Shown here: positions 19,239 to 27,890 of the stretch, piece after piece
Numbering within the stretch: position 1 is the stretch's first letter
Layout of the letters: every line of letters begins with the position of its first letter
DNA from: CALCHX01 sp035761165
Lineage (GTDB): Bacteria; Gemmatimonadota; Gemmatimonadetes; Gemmatimonadales; Gemmatimonadaceae
Assembly: GCA_035761165.1 (NCBI GenBank)
Contig: DASTRO010000128.1
Span: 1-64,000, forward strand
Direction: 5' to 3'
Length of the DNA stretch: 64,000 nt
Program-made: the position numbers and the translations under genes
Notes under the pieces: model-generated
What the model saw: only the letters and a program-made list of their open reading frames with translations
Databases searched by the model: none
Told to the model about the DNA's origin: nothing

Positions 19239-19952
19239 GTGAACCTTCCCAACGCGCTCACCGTCGGTCGCATCGCCGTCACGCCGCTGGTCGCGGCGCT
19301 CCCCTTCGTCGAGCGGTGGGAGTGGCGGCTCGTCGCGTTCGTGCTCTACATCCTGGCCGCCGTCACGGACTACTACGACGGCATGCTGGCGCGCCGTCGC
19401 AGCCAGATCACGCGCCTCGGCCAGCTCCTCGACCCGGCCGCCGACAAGCTGCTCCTCGTCGGCACCTTCGTGCCGATGCTGCTCGTCTCCGGCGCCGCCG
19501 CCCTGCCGTGGGGCGACACGACGGCGGCGGGCGCGGTGCTCGGCCCCGTGCCGCACGACCACGGCGAGGCGCTCCTCCCCTTCGTCACGCCGCTCGGCCG
19601 CTGGGGCCTCCCCTGGTGGATCTTCGCCATCGTCATCGGGCGCGAGGCGTTCATGACCATCTTCCGCCAGGCCGCCGCGCGCCGCGGCGTCGTCATCGCC
19701 GCGATCGGGCCCGCGAAGTGGAAGACGGGGTTCCAGTCCACCTGGGTGGGTGCCGCGTACTTCTGGTTCTTCGCCGCCACGCTCGCCGCGGAGCGCGGCT
19801 GGACCGCGCCCGCCTGGCGCTGGTTCGCCCACTTCAACGGCATCGTCGGCGTCGTCACGATGCTCGGTGCCACCTGGCTCACGCTCTACTCACTCGTCCT
19901 CTACCTGCGCCGCTTCGGCGGCATCTTCTGGGGGGCGCGCGCGCACGGCTGA
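19239..19952 (+). CDS. pgsA: CDP-diacylglycerol-glycerol-3-phosphate phosphatidyltransferase family protein
   Basis: Makes phosphatidylglycerol phosphate in the inner membrane. 237 residues with several hydrophobic segments. The CDP-alcohol phosphotransferase motif is complete: DYYDGMLARRRSQITRLGQL then LDPAADK, giving D-x2-DG-x2-AR-x8-G-x3-D-x3-D. A loop of about 40 residues after the second segment (around 80-120) makes it longer than the usual 190. Start GTG at 19239; other CDP-alcohol transferases share the motif, so the glycerol-3-phosphate specificity is inferred. Confidence 0.85.
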   Translation: MNLPNALTVGRIAVTPLVAALPFVERWEWRLVAFVLYILAAVTDYYDGMLARRRSQITRLGQLLDPAADKLLLVGTFVPMLLVSGAAALPWGDTTAAGAVLGPVPHDHGEALLPFVTPLGRWGLPWWIFAIVIGREAFMTIFRQAAARRGVVIAAIGPAKWKTGFQSTWVGAAYFWFFAATLAAERGWTAPAWRWFAHFNGIVGVVTMLGATWLTLYSLVLYLRRFGGIFWGARAHG

Positions 19953-19960
19953 CCCCCCGC

Positions 19961-21232
19961 ATGCAGATCGAGATCATCACCATCGGTGACGAGCTGCTGC
20001 TCGGCTTCACCATCGACACGAACGCCGCCCACCTGGCGCGCGAGCTGGCCGAGGAGGGCGTCGGCGTCGCCCGCCGCATGACGGTCGGCGACGAGGCGGC
20101 GGCGATCGCCACCGCGGTGCGCGAGGCGCTCGACCGTACCGGGGCCGTGATCACCACCGGCGGGCTCGGCCCCACGGCCGACGACCTCACGCGCGACGCC
20201 ATCGCCGCGCTCTTCGGCCGCACCCTGCGGCGCGACGAGGCGATCGCCGAGCGCCTGCGCGGGTGGTGGCGCTCGCGCGGCCTGCCGGGCGAGATGCCGG
20301 AGAGCAACCTGGTGCAGACGCTGGTGCCGGAAGGCGCGCGCGTCCTCCCCAATCGCCACGGCACCGCCCCTGGGCTCTTCCTGGAGGACGAGCGGGGGCG
20401 CTGGGTGGCGATGCTGCCCGGCGTCCCGCGCGAGATGCGTGGGCTGCTCGCCGACGAGCTGCTGCCCATCATCCGCCAGCGCAAGGCCGGCGAGGGACGC
20501 GTCATCCGCTCGCGCACGCTGCGCACCACCGGCATCGGCGAGTCCGCGCTGGCCGACCGCCTGGGCAACCTGGACGTGGGCACGCTGGGCGTCGCCCTGG
20601 CGTACCTGCCGGGGGCGGAGGGTGTGGACCTGCGCCTCACCGTGCGCGGAGTGCCACCCACCGAGGCCGATGCCCGGCTGGAGGCTGCGGCAGCGCAGCT
20701 CCGCGCCGTCGTCGGCGATCGGATCTACGGCGAGGACCACGACGACCTGGCGTCCGTGGTCCTGGGCGCCTGCCGCACCCGCGGCTGGCGCCTCGCCGTG
20801 GCCGAGAGCTGCACCGGCGGCCTGCTCGGGGGTCGGCTCACGACGCCGGCCGGATCCAGCGACGTCTTCGAGGGAGGCGTCATCGCCTACGATAACCGGG
20901 TGAAGGTGGCGCTGTTGGGCGTCGACCCGGCGGTGCTCGCGGTGCAGGGTGCGGTGAGCGAGCCCGTCGCGCGCCAGATGGCCAGCGGCGTCCGCGAGCG
21001 CCTCGGCACCGACGTCGGCGTCGCCGTCACCGGCATCGCTGGCCCGACGGGTGGCACGCCCGAGAAACCCGTCGGCACCGTCTGGCTGGCGGTCGACGCG
21101 GCCGGCGCCACGCATGCCGCGCGCGTGCACCTGGTGGGTGATCGCGCCGAGATCCGCTGGCGGGCCGCACAGGGGGCGCTCGATCTGGTGCGCCGCGCCC
21201 TGGAGCGCACCGGCGGTCGTGACGTCAGCTGA
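19961..21232 (+). CDS. cinA: CinA family protein (MoaB-like domain plus NMN amidase domain)
   Basis: 423 residues. The N-terminal domain (1-170) shows IITIGDELLLGFTIDTNA, ITTGGLGPTADDLTRD and MLPGVPREM, the CinA molybdopterin-binding-like fold linked to ADP-ribose pyrophosphatase activity. The C-terminal domain (about 265-423) has VAESCTGGLLGGRLT, GGVIAYDNRVK, GAVSEPVARQMA and TGIAGPTGG, the PncC nicotinamide-mononucleotide deamidase domain. It recycles pyridine nucleotides. It starts 8 bp after pgsA and appears to end the operon. Confidence 0.93.
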   Translation: MQIEIITIGDELLLGFTIDTNAAHLARELAEEGVGVARRMTVGDEAAAIATAVREALDRTGAVITTGGLGPTADDLTRDAIAALFGRTLRRDEAIAERLRGWWRSRGLPGEMPESNLVQTLVPEGARVLPNRHGTAPGLFLEDERGRWVAMLPGVPREMRGLLADELLPIIRQRKAGEGRVIRSRTLRTTGIGESALADRLGNLDVGTLGVALAYLPGAEGVDLRLTVRGVPPTEADARLEAAAAQLRAVVGDRIYGEDHDDLASVVLGACRTRGWRLAVAESCTGGLLGGRLTTPAGSSDVFEGGVIAYDNRVKVALLGVDPAVLAVQGAVSEPVARQMASGVRERLGTDVGVAVTGIAGPTGGTPEKPVGTVWLAVDAAGATHAARVHLVGDRAEIRWRAAQGALDLVRRALERTGGRDVS

Positions 21233-21438
21233 GCGCGCCATCGCGGCGCGGTGCTCGCCGCGGCGCTGTCGCAGCGGCAGCCCGCAGGGGGCACGGGCGT
21301 TGCACCCACCGGCGGGCGCGTGGAGATTACCCGGAACATGCAGGCGCGGCCGGCGCATCGGACTCCGGCCCGCGCGACTCGCGGCGCCCGCGAGGACGAC
21401 GCGCGCGACGCCCCGCCATTCCTCTCGATTCGAGTCGC

Positions 21439-22068
21439 ATGAGAATGCCAGACGATGAGCCGTCGGGCGGCACGCCGTCCGCGGACCAGAGTGCCTACAC
21501 GACCGAGGATGCCGTCCCGCCCGGCGGTCAGCCGCGGGGCGACGCCGCGCCCGGGGACGACGGCGTCGGTGAAGGGGCCGCCGCCGAGCCGGCCGGCGCT
21601 GCCGTGAACGACGCGTCAGGTGCCACCAGCCGCGAGCTCGAGGAGCAGCGCGACCGCTACCTGCGGCTCGCCGCCGAGTACGACAACTATCGCCGGCGCA
21701 CGCTGCGCGAGCGGCAGGAGGCGGGCGCGCGCGCCCAGGCGGACCTCGTGCGCTCCTTCCTCGACGTCCTGGACGACCTGGACCGCTTCGCGCACGTGGA
21801 CGCGGCTACCACGCCGTCGCAGACCATCGTCGACGGTGTCGCCATGGTGGAGCGCAAGCTCCTCAAGGCGCTCGGCGCCGTCGGGCTCGAGGTGGTGAAC
21901 CCGGTCGACCAGCAGTTCGACCCGGCACTGCACGAGGCGCTGACGACGGTGGCGGCGGCCTCGCCCGAGGAGGACCACACCGTCGCCCAGGTCTACCAGC
22001 CGGGGTACGTCTTCGGCGGACAGCTGCTGCGCCCTGCGCGCGTGGTGGTCCGCCAGTGGAACGGCTGA
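21439..22068 (+). CDS. grpE: Co-chaperone GrpE
   Basis: Nucleotide exchange factor for DnaK. 209 residues: a disordered acidic N-terminus of about 60, then the long helix ELEEQRDRYLRLAAEYDNYRR, SFLDVLDDLDRF, GVAMVERKLLKALGAVGLE, and the C-terminal beta domain ending TVAQVYQPGYVFGGQLLRPARV. It is 17 bp upstream of dnaJ. No dnaK or hrcA lies here and I found no CIRCE element in the 206-bp upstream gap. Confidence 0.93.
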   Translation: MRMPDDEPSGGTPSADQSAYTTEDAVPPGGQPRGDAAPGDDGVGEGAAAEPAGAAVNDASGATSRELEEQRDRYLRLAAEYDNYRRRTLRERQEAGARAQADLVRSFLDVLDDLDRFAHVDAATTPSQTIVDGVAMVERKLLKALGAVGLEVVNPVDQQFDPALHEALTTVAAASPEEDHTVAQVYQPGYVFGGQLLRPARVVVRQWNG

Positions 22069-22085
22069 CCGCCCGCTGACCAGAG

Positions 22086-23237
22086 ATGGCGCAGACCAAA
22101 GACTACTACGCCGTCCTCGGCGTCTCGGCGTCGGCGAGCGAGGACGAGATCAAGAAGCAGTACCGCCGTCTCGCCAAGAAGTACCACCCGGACGCCAACG
22201 CCAACGACCCCGCCGCGGCGGAGCGCTTCAAGGAGATCTCCGAGGCCTACAACGTCGTGGGCGATGCGGAGAAGCGGAAGCAGTACGACGAGATGCGCCG
22301 CCTCGGCGCGTTCGGCGGCTTCGCCGGCGCACGGCCCGGCGGGGCGCGCCCCGGCGCGGGCGGCGCCGGCACGTCGTACGGCGCGCCCGGGGGCGGCAGC
22401 TTCCGCTTCGAGGACATCGACATCGGCGGCCTGGGCGGGCTCGGGGACCTCTTCAGCTCCATGTTCGGCGGCGGTGCGACGGGCGCGGGGCGCGGCCCCC
22501 GGAGCCGGGCGCCGGAGCGTGGGCAGGACGTCGAGACGACGCTCGAGATCCCCTTCCGCACCGCCGCCCGCGGCGGCAAGGTGCCGGTGGAGCTCGAGGT
22601 CAACGAGGAGTGCGCGACCTGCCGCGGCACCGGCGCCGCGCCCGGCGCCACGATGCGCACCTGCCCGGAGTGCAGCGGCCGCGGCACGATCTCCTTCGGT
22701 CAGGGCGGCTTCGCCGTGAATCGCCCCTGTCCCATGTGCCTGGGCCGGGGCCAGGTGCCGTCCGAGCCGTGTGCCACCTGTGGCGGCACCGGCGAGGTGC
22801 GCAACCGGCGCAAGATCCTCATCAACGTGCCTGCCGGCGTCGAGACCGGGTCCAAGATCCGCCTCAAGGGGCAGGGCGGCCGCGGAGCCAGCGGCGGGAC
22901 CGCCGGCGACCTCGTCATCACCTTCCAGGTGCAGGCGGACCGCTTCTACCGCCGCGACGGGCTCGACGTCATCGCCCCGATCCCGATCAACATCGTGCAG
23001 GCCACGCTGGGCTCCAAGATCCGCGTCAGCACGCTCGACGGGAAGAAGGTGGCGCTGCGGATCCCGCCCGGCACCTCGTCGGGGAAGCGCTTCCGCGTCC
23101 GTGGTCAGGGCATCGAGAAGGACGGGCAGCGCGGCGACCTGATCGTCGAGGTCGCGATCACCGCGCCGGAGAGGCTGACCGAGGAGCAGCAGCAGAAGAT
23201 GCGCGAGTTCGCCGAGGCGGCGGGACTCAAGCACTGA
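22086..23237 (+). CDS. dnaJ: Chaperone DnaJ, class A
   Basis: 383 residues. J domain with the HPD motif (KKYHPDAN), a Gly/Phe-rich linker at about 75-140, four zinc CxxCxGxG-type repeats (CATCRGTG, CPECSGRG, CPMCLGRG, CATCGGTG), then the C-terminal substrate-binding barrels. Stimulates DnaK ATPase and delivers clients. Full length and unbroken. Converges on mnmA with a 146-bp gap that contains a heptamer repeat. Confidence 0.95.
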   Translation: MAQTKDYYAVLGVSASASEDEIKKQYRRLAKKYHPDANANDPAAAERFKEISEAYNVVGDAEKRKQYDEMRRLGAFGGFAGARPGGARPGAGGAGTSYGAPGGGSFRFEDIDIGGLGGLGDLFSSMFGGGATGAGRGPRSRAPERGQDVETTLEIPFRTAARGGKVPVELEVNEECATCRGTGAAPGATMRTCPECSGRGTISFGQGGFAVNRPCPMCLGRGQVPSEPCATCGGTGEVRNRRKILINVPAGVETGSKIRLKGQGGRGASGGTAGDLVITFQVQADRFYRRDGLDVIAPIPINIVQATLGSKIRVSTLDGKKVALRIPPGTSSGKRFRVRGQGIEKDGQRGDLIVEVAITAPERLTEEQQQKMREFAEAAGLKH

Positions 23238-23389
23238 GGGGCGAGGGACGAGGGACGAGGGGACGTGGGGCGATGATTCGGTGATGCTCGCGCGGTCAGC
23301 CGGTGCGATCGTGGCAGTCGGGGGGGGCCCCGTGCTGTGATCCGTCCGCCGCACCGTCTTCGCTCTTTCCCTCTCCCTTCGCCCTACGC
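23236..23389. repeat. Heptamer array, word GAGGGAC, with purine/pyrimidine-inverted arm
   Basis: Units GAGGGGC, GAGGGAC, GAGGGAC, GAGGGGA at 23236-23263 start on the dnaJ stop codon. At about 23357-23389 the opposite strand reads AGGGCGA, AGGGAGA and related words with 7-bp periodicity, over the mnmA stop. It is the weakest of the four arrays and has the least exact arm complementarity. Placed between convergent genes, so it could also end both transcripts. Confidence 0.55.
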
Positions 23390-24487
23390 CGCCAGCACGC
23401 GGAGTCCCCGCACGCCCGTCCCACGCTCGATGAACCCGCCCCCGAGCACGCGGTCGCCGTCGTAGAGCACCAGCGACTGTCCGGGCGTGATCGCCGCGAC
23501 CGGCTCATCGAGTGCCAGCTCGACCTCGTCACCGTCGACGCGCAGCAGCGTGGCCGCGGCGAGCGCGCCGCGATGGCGGACGCGGAGCTGCACGCGCGCG
23601 TCCGCCGGCAGGGGGTCGGCCAGCCAGTTCACCTCGCGCGCCACCACGCCGCGTCCCAGCAGCGCCTCGCGCGGCCCCACGATCACGGCGCGCCGCGCCA
23701 CGTCGATGGCGACGACGAACATCGGCTCGCGCGAGCCACCCGGCAGCCCACGCCGCTGGCCGATGGTGTAGCGCGCGTAGCCCTGATGCTCGCCGATCGT
23801 GCGTCCGTCCACGGTCAGGATCGGACCGGGGAGCAGCGCGGGCGTGTCGGCTCCGAGCTCGCGGGCGATGACGCGCGCGTGGTCGCCGTCCGGCACGAAG
23901 CAGATGTCCTGGCTCTCCACCTTGTCGGCCACCGCGGTGAGCCCGAGTTGGCGCGCCACCGCCCGTGTCTCCGCCTTGGTCTGGTGCCCCACCGGGAGCA
24001 GCATGCGGCGCAGCACCGCCCGGTCGATTCCCCAGAGGAAGTACGTCTGGTCCTTCCCGTCGTCCAGGCCCCGGTAGAGCGCGCCGTCGCGCACGCGCGC
24101 GTAGTGCCCGGTGGCGACCCACCGGGCATCGATCGCGTCGGCCTTGCGCACCAGGTCGCGGAACTTGGTGAAGGTGTTGCACCGCACGCAGGGGATCGGC
24201 GTGCGGCCGCGTGCGTACTCCTCGGCGAAGTTCCGCACCACGTCGTGGCCGAAGCGGCTCTCCAGGTTGAGCACGTAGTGCGGGACGCCGAGCCGGTCGC
24301 ACACCGCCCGCGCGTCGACGATGGAATCGAGCGAGCAGCAGGGACGGTCGGGAACATCGTCGCCGTAGCAGAACAGCTTCAGCGTCGCGCCGACCACGTC
24401 GTAGCCCTGCGCCACCAGCAGCGCCGCCGCCACCGACGAGTCCACGCCGCCCGACATGGCGACGAGCACGCGCTCCCGCACCGCCAT
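23384..24487 (-). CDS. mnmA: tRNA-specific 2-thiouridylase MnmA
   Basis: Thiolates U34 of tRNA-Glu, Gln and Lys, using sulfur relayed from a cysteine desulfurase. 367 residues. PP-loop AMSGGVDSSVAA at the N-terminus, catalytic cysteines in PCVRCNTFTKF and SQDICFVPDG, ATGHYARV, and IGQRRGLPGG with the C-terminal beta barrel. The ATG at 24487 overlaps the stop of iscS by one base, coupling enzyme and sulfur donor. Confidence 0.95.
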   Translation of the reverse strand: MAVRERVLVAMSGGVDSSVAAALLVAQGYDVVGATLKLFCYGDDVPDRPCCSLDSIVDARAVCDRLGVPHYVLNLESRFGHDVVRNFAEEYARGRTPIPCVRCNTFTKFRDLVRKADAIDARWVATGHYARVRDGALYRGLDDGKDQTYFLWGIDRAVLRRMLLPVGHQTKAETRAVARQLGLTAVADKVESQDICFVPDGDHARVIARELGADTPALLPGPILTVDGRTIGEHQGYARYTIGQRRGLPGGSREPMFVVAIDVARRAVIVGPREALLGRGVVAREVNWLADPLPADARVQLRVRHRGALAAATLLRVDGDEVELALDEPVAAITPGQSLVLYDGDRVLGGGFIERGTGVRGLRVLAA

Positions 24488-25644
24488 CAGACCATCGCCG
24501 CGCCGCGCGCCTTCTGCACCAGGGCGGGGAAGACGGTCGCGACGTGCTCCACGCACTCGTCGGTGGTCAGGCTGCCGAGGCTCATGCGCACCGCCGCCGA
24601 GGCGAGGTCGGGGGCGACGCCGATCGCGGTGAGGACGTGCGACGGCGCCGCACTCCCGCTCTGGCAGGCCGACCCACCGGAGCAGGCCACCCCGGCCAGA
24701 TCGAGCGCCATCAGCAGCGACTCGCTGTCCACGCCCGGCACGGACACGTTGAGGATGTGCGGCGCGCGCGGCGCGCCGCGCCCGTGCACGACGGCATCCG
24801 GGACGCGTGCCACGATGGCCGCCTCGAGCCGGTCGCGCAGCGCCTCGAGCCGAGCCCACTCCCGCTCCCGCTTCTCCACCGCCAGCTCGGCGGCCCGGGC
24901 CAGCCCCACGGCGAAGGCCACGTTCTCCGTCCCGGGCCGGCGGCCGCGATCCTGTGCGCCGCCGTGCAGCATCGGCTCGATGGGCGTGCCGCGGCGGATG
25001 AAGATGGCCCCGACGCCCTTGGGGGCGCCGATCTTGTGGCCCGAGATCGTCAGCAGGTCGAACGGCGTCTCGCCGGCATTCACCGGCACCTTGCCGAACG
25101 CCTGCACGCCGTCGGTATGGAACACGGCGCCGTGCGCCTTGGCGCGCTCGGCCAGACGGGCGATCGGCTGCACGACGCCGATCTCGTTGTTCACCCACAT
25201 GACCGTCACCAGTGCGGCCGTGTCGTCCACCAGTTCGTCGAACGAGGCCTCGTCCACCAGCCCCTGGCGCGTCATCGCCAGCAGCCGCTCCTCGGCCCCT
25301 TCGCGTGCCGCCTGGTGCACCGCGCCGAGCACCGCCTTGTGCTCGATCGGCGTGCTCACCACCGCCGGGCGTCCGCTCGCGCGCAGCGCGCGCCAGGGGC
25401 CGAGGACGGCGAAGTTGTCCCCCTCGGTGCCACCGGAGGTGAAGCAGAGCTCGTCCGGGCGGGCGCCCAGACATCGCGCCAGACGCGCCCGCGCGTCGTC
25501 GAGCGCGACCCGCGCCTCGCGCCCCCAGCGGTGCGTGCTGGACGGATTGCCGAAGCGCGGGCCGAAGAAGGGGAGCATCGCCTCGAGCACCTCGGGGAGC
25601 ACCGGCGTCGTGGCGGCGTGGTCGAGATAGATGGGCTCGGGCAT
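24487..25644 (-). CDS. iscS: Cysteine desulfurase (IscS/NifS family)
   Basis: PLP enzyme that removes sulfur from cysteine, here most likely to feed MnmA. 385 residues: YLDHAATTPV, SGGTEGDN, VMWVNNEIGVVQP, HTDGVQAFGK, PLP lysine K204 in ISGHKIGAPKG, and the persulfide cysteine C327 in CSGGSACQSG. A second cysteine at 321 is in the same loop. No iscU, iscA or iscR neighbours, so Fe-S cluster duty is unproven. The ATG is 7 nt downstream of a TACATT box. Confidence 0.93.
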   Translation of the reverse strand: MPEPIYLDHAATTPVLPEVLEAMLPFFGPRFGNPSSTHRWGREARVALDDARARLARCLGARPDELCFTSGGTEGDNFAVLGPWRALRASGRPAVVSTPIEHKAVLGAVHQAAREGAEERLLAMTRQGLVDEASFDELVDDTAALVTVMWVNNEIGVVQPIARLAERAKAHGAVFHTDGVQAFGKVPVNAGETPFDLLTISGHKIGAPKGVGAIFIRRGTPIEPMLHGGAQDRGRRPGTENVAFAVGLARAAELAVEKREREWARLEALRDRLEAAIVARVPDAVVHGRGAPRAPHILNVSVPGVDSESLLMALDLAGVACSGGSACQSGSAAPSHVLTAIGVAPDLASAAVRMSLGSLTTDECVEHVATVFPALVQKARGAAMV

Positions 25645-25651
25645 GGGAGGA

Positions 25652-25657
25652 AATGTA
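25652..25657 (-). promoter_or_regulatory. -10 box TACATT, 7 nt before iscS ATG (leaderless)
   Basis: Minus-strand order is TACATT, TCCTCCC, ATG. It lies in the 30-bp gap after kynB, so iscS-mnmA may have their own transcript separate from the kyn genes. The 7-nt stretch has no Shine-Dalgarno sequence. No TTG-type -35 is seen. Confidence 0.5.
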
Positions 25658-25674
25658 ACGGGGAACGGGTGGCG

Positions 25675-26331
25675 CTACGTGACCGGTTCGTACAGTACCG
25701 CCCGCACCGGGGCCGCGTCGAGGGCGTCGAGCCGCAGCGGGGGTGCCACGAGCAGGTATTCGCCGTCCGGCACGGTGCGCAGATCCAGGTTCTCCAGCAC
25801 CGACGCTCCGCCGTCGAAGAGGGCGTGGTGGGTGGCCAGCGCGGTGCTCGCCCGCCGGTCCACGGACGGGCAGTCCACGCCGAGCAGCCGGATCCCGCGG
25901 GCGGTGAGGGCGCCGGCGCAGGCCGGCGTCAGGGCCGGCCAGTCGTCGGGGAAGATGCCGTCTGCAATCGAGCGGCCGGTGCGCAGCAGCACGCGCTCGG
26001 TGCCCTCGGGGATGAGCGCCAGCAGCTCGTCCGACGCGACGTCGTGCGGCGCGCCATCGATCGTCAGGACGCGTGCGGCGCCCATGAAGGCCTCCAGCGG
26101 CAGTGCCTCACTCCCCGGTGCGCCGGGCCGGACGTGCAGCGGCGCGTCGGCATGCGTGCCGACATGCGGGCTCAACGCGATGGCGGACACCTGTACGCTC
26201 GCGCCGGCGGCCATGTCCCACGTCCACCGGCAGGAGTACGGGGTGTCCCCGGGCCACTCCGGCGTGCCCGGCCGTACGATCACGCTCACATCGTGCGCCC
26301 GCCAGCTGCGCAGCACGTCCGTGGCGCTCAT
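25675..26331 (-). CDS. kynB: Kynurenine formamidase (cyclase family)
   Basis: Hydrolyses N-formylkynurenine to kynurenine, the second step of tryptophan breakdown. 218 residues. Cyclase-family metal motif SPHVGTHADAPLH (H56, H60, D62, H66), LLRTG, and LLGVDCPSVD with a later AHH-like HHALF. Assignment as KynB rather than another cyclase follows from the tryptophan dioxygenase gene 16 bp upstream. No kynureninase gene is visible in this window. Confidence 0.88.
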   Translation of the reverse strand: MSATDVLRSWRAHDVSVIVRPGTPEWPGDTPYSCRWTWDMAAGASVQVSAIALSPHVGTHADAPLHVRPGAPGSEALPLEAFMGAARVLTIDGAPHDVASDELLALIPEGTERVLLRTGRSIADGIFPDDWPALTPACAGALTARGIRLLGVDCPSVDRRASTALATHHALFDGGASVLENLDLRTVPDGEYLLVAPPLRLDALDAAPVRAVLYEPVT

Positions 26332-26347
26332 CGCCCCTTCCCGGCGC

Positions 26348-27142
26348 TCACGGAGCCGGCGGCGGTTGCGGCGCCGCCGGGGCCTGATAGAGCCGGTGCC
26401 GCACCTCCCAGAGCGCCGGGAAGAAGCGCTGGCTCACCGTCCGCTGGAGATACCGCGCGCCCAGCGTGCCGCCCGTCCCGCCAGTGCCCGGCCCGATCAC
26501 CCGCTCCACCAGCTGCACGTGCTTGAAGCGCCAGAGCGCGAACTGCTGCTCGTACTCCAGCAGCGCTTCGGCCAGGAAGAAGAGTGGGCGTGGTCCGGGC
26601 CCGGTGTAGAGCGCCTCCGGCGTCGTCCCCTCGGCCTCCAGCAGCGCGAGGAAGAGCTCCTGCAGGGTGGGCCGTGCGAGCGCGCGCTGCACCGCCGCGG
26701 GCGGCGGCCCGTGCTCGCTCACCACGTGCAGGAAGTGCTCGTCCCGCAGCCCGCTCGCCGCCTCGATCGCCCGGAACTGCGCGCTCTGCGAGCCGCTCGA
26801 CGTGCCCAGGTAGCCGCGGAACTGCAGGAACCGCTGCGGCGGCAGCGTGTCCAGCGCCGTCAGCTGCGCCGACACGATCCGCATCAGCGCGTTGACCCGG
26901 CTCACGCGCCAGAGCGCGGCCCCGGCGTCGCGCGCCTCCATCGCCGCCACCAGGCCGTCCAGCTCGTGCAGGATGACCTTGAACCACAGCTCACTGGCCT
27001 GGTGCACCACGATGAAGAGCAGCTCGTCGGGGTGCTCTGGCTGCGAGCGCGGCGTCTGAAGGGCAAGGAGCTCGTCCAGGCGCAGGTACGATGGGTAGCT
27101 CACCCCGTCGGTCGGGGTCGCGGCGGCGGGCGTGTCGCTCAA
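26348..27142 (-). CDS. kynA: Tryptophan 2,3-dioxygenase
   Basis: Heme enzyme oxidising L-tryptophan to N-formylkynurenine. 264 residues. Seen: VSYPSYLRLDELLALQTPRS, DELLFIVVHQASELWFK (substrate pocket), QFLQFRGYLGTSSGSQSAQF, and WRFKHVQLVERVIGPGTGGTGG with the family C-terminus. The start is TTG at 27142, overlapping the bshB1 stop (TTGA), so translation is coupled. Operon bshB1-kynA-kynB. Confidence 0.93.
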   Translation of the reverse strand: MSDTPAAATPTDGVSYPSYLRLDELLALQTPRSQPEHPDELLFIVVHQASELWFKVILHELDGLVAAMEARDAGAALWRVSRVNALMRIVSAQLTALDTLPPQRFLQFRGYLGTSSGSQSAQFRAIEAASGLRDEHFLHVVSEHGPPPAAVQRALARPTLQELFLALLEAEGTTPEALYTGPGPRPLFFLAEALLEYEQQFALWRFKHVQLVERVIGPGTGGTGGTLGARYLQRTVSQRFFPALWEVRHRLYQAPAAPQPPPAP

Positions 27143-27870
27143 AACGTCGACACCTCCAGCGCGGCGACGTCGTCGACGCGCATCGTCTCGTGGGTGAAGA
27201 ACGGCTCCCCGTAGCGCGTGCGGATGAGCGAGCCGTAGTGCGCCGCCTGGTGGCGCACGATGTCGTACAGCGGCTCGCCGTTGGGGTAGACCTCCCCCGC
27301 CTGCACGACGCCGTCGAACTGGCTGGCATAGCAGCGGATCGCCGCCATCTTGCGCTCGAACACGTCGCTCACGTCCACGACGAACGTCGGCTTCACCGCG
27401 TCCTCGCGATACGTGATGCAGTGGATCACCTTGCGTGGCCGGTGGCGCGGGACGTCGGGCGCCACCTTGGCCAGGCCGGCCACGAAGCAGGCGTCGCGGA
27501 CGAGCTCCGCGGCCACGCGATGGTCCGGGTGGCGCGCCCAGGGCGACGGCGCGATCACCACGGCCGGTCGCAGGCGTCGAATCAGCCGGGCGAGGGCGGC
27601 CCGCGTCTCCGGCGTGTTGGTGATCCCGGCATCGGGCAGGGCGAGGTTCTCGCGCACGGCCAGCCCCAGCACCTCGGCGGCACGCGCCGCCTCCGCGGCG
27701 CGCAGCGCCGCCGAGCCGCGCGTCCCCATCTCGCCCTGCGTGAGATCGATGATGGCGGTCCGCTGTCCGCGGTCGGCGGCGCGCAGCAGCGTGCCGCCAC
27801 AGGTGAGCTCCACGTCGTCGCGATGGGCGGCGATGGCCAGCACGTCCACCGCGGGATCGGCGTCTGACAT
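27139..27870 (-). CDS. bshB1: Bacillithiol biosynthesis deacetylase BshB1
   Basis: Removes the acetyl group from GlcNAc-malate during bacillithiol synthesis. 243 residues, LmbE-like deacetylase fold. Metal motif AAHRDDVELTCGG (H16, D19; Arg replaces the usual Pro of AHPDD), LTQGEMGTRG, NLALPDAGI, PSPWARHPDH, and HCITYREDAVKPTFVVDVS. BshA and BshC are not in the window. Heads the bshB1-kynA-kynB transcript; ATG is 6 nt after a TATATT box. Confidence 0.9.
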   Translation of the reverse strand: MSDADPAVDVLAIAAHRDDVELTCGGTLLRAADRGQRTAIIDLTQGEMGTRGSAALRAAEAARAAEVLGLAVRENLALPDAGITNTPETRAALARLIRRLRPAVVIAPSPWARHPDHRVAAELVRDACFVAGLAKVAPDVPRHRPRKVIHCITYREDAVKPTFVVDVSDVFERKMAAIRCYASQFDGVVQAGEVYPNGEPLYDIVRHQAAHYGSLIRTRYGEPFFTHETMRVDDVAALEVSTF

Positions 27871-27876
27871 GGGCGG

Positions 27877-27882
27877 AATATA
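27877..27882 (-). promoter_or_regulatory. -10 box TATATT, 6 nt before bshB1 ATG (leaderless)
   Basis: Minus strand TATATT, CCGCCC, ATG. The box lies in a small dyad (GGCGG and CCGCC arms around it). Upstream lies the heptamer array, so any -35 element would fall inside the repeat (CTGCCC at 18 bp). Confidence 0.5.
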
Positions 27883-27890
27883 GAACCGCC

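Noticed and set aside
21233..21438. CIRCE operator or heat-shock promoter upstream of grpE
   Set aside because: No 9-bp CIRCE arms (TTAGCACTC/GAGTGCTAA) and no convincing promoter found by eye.
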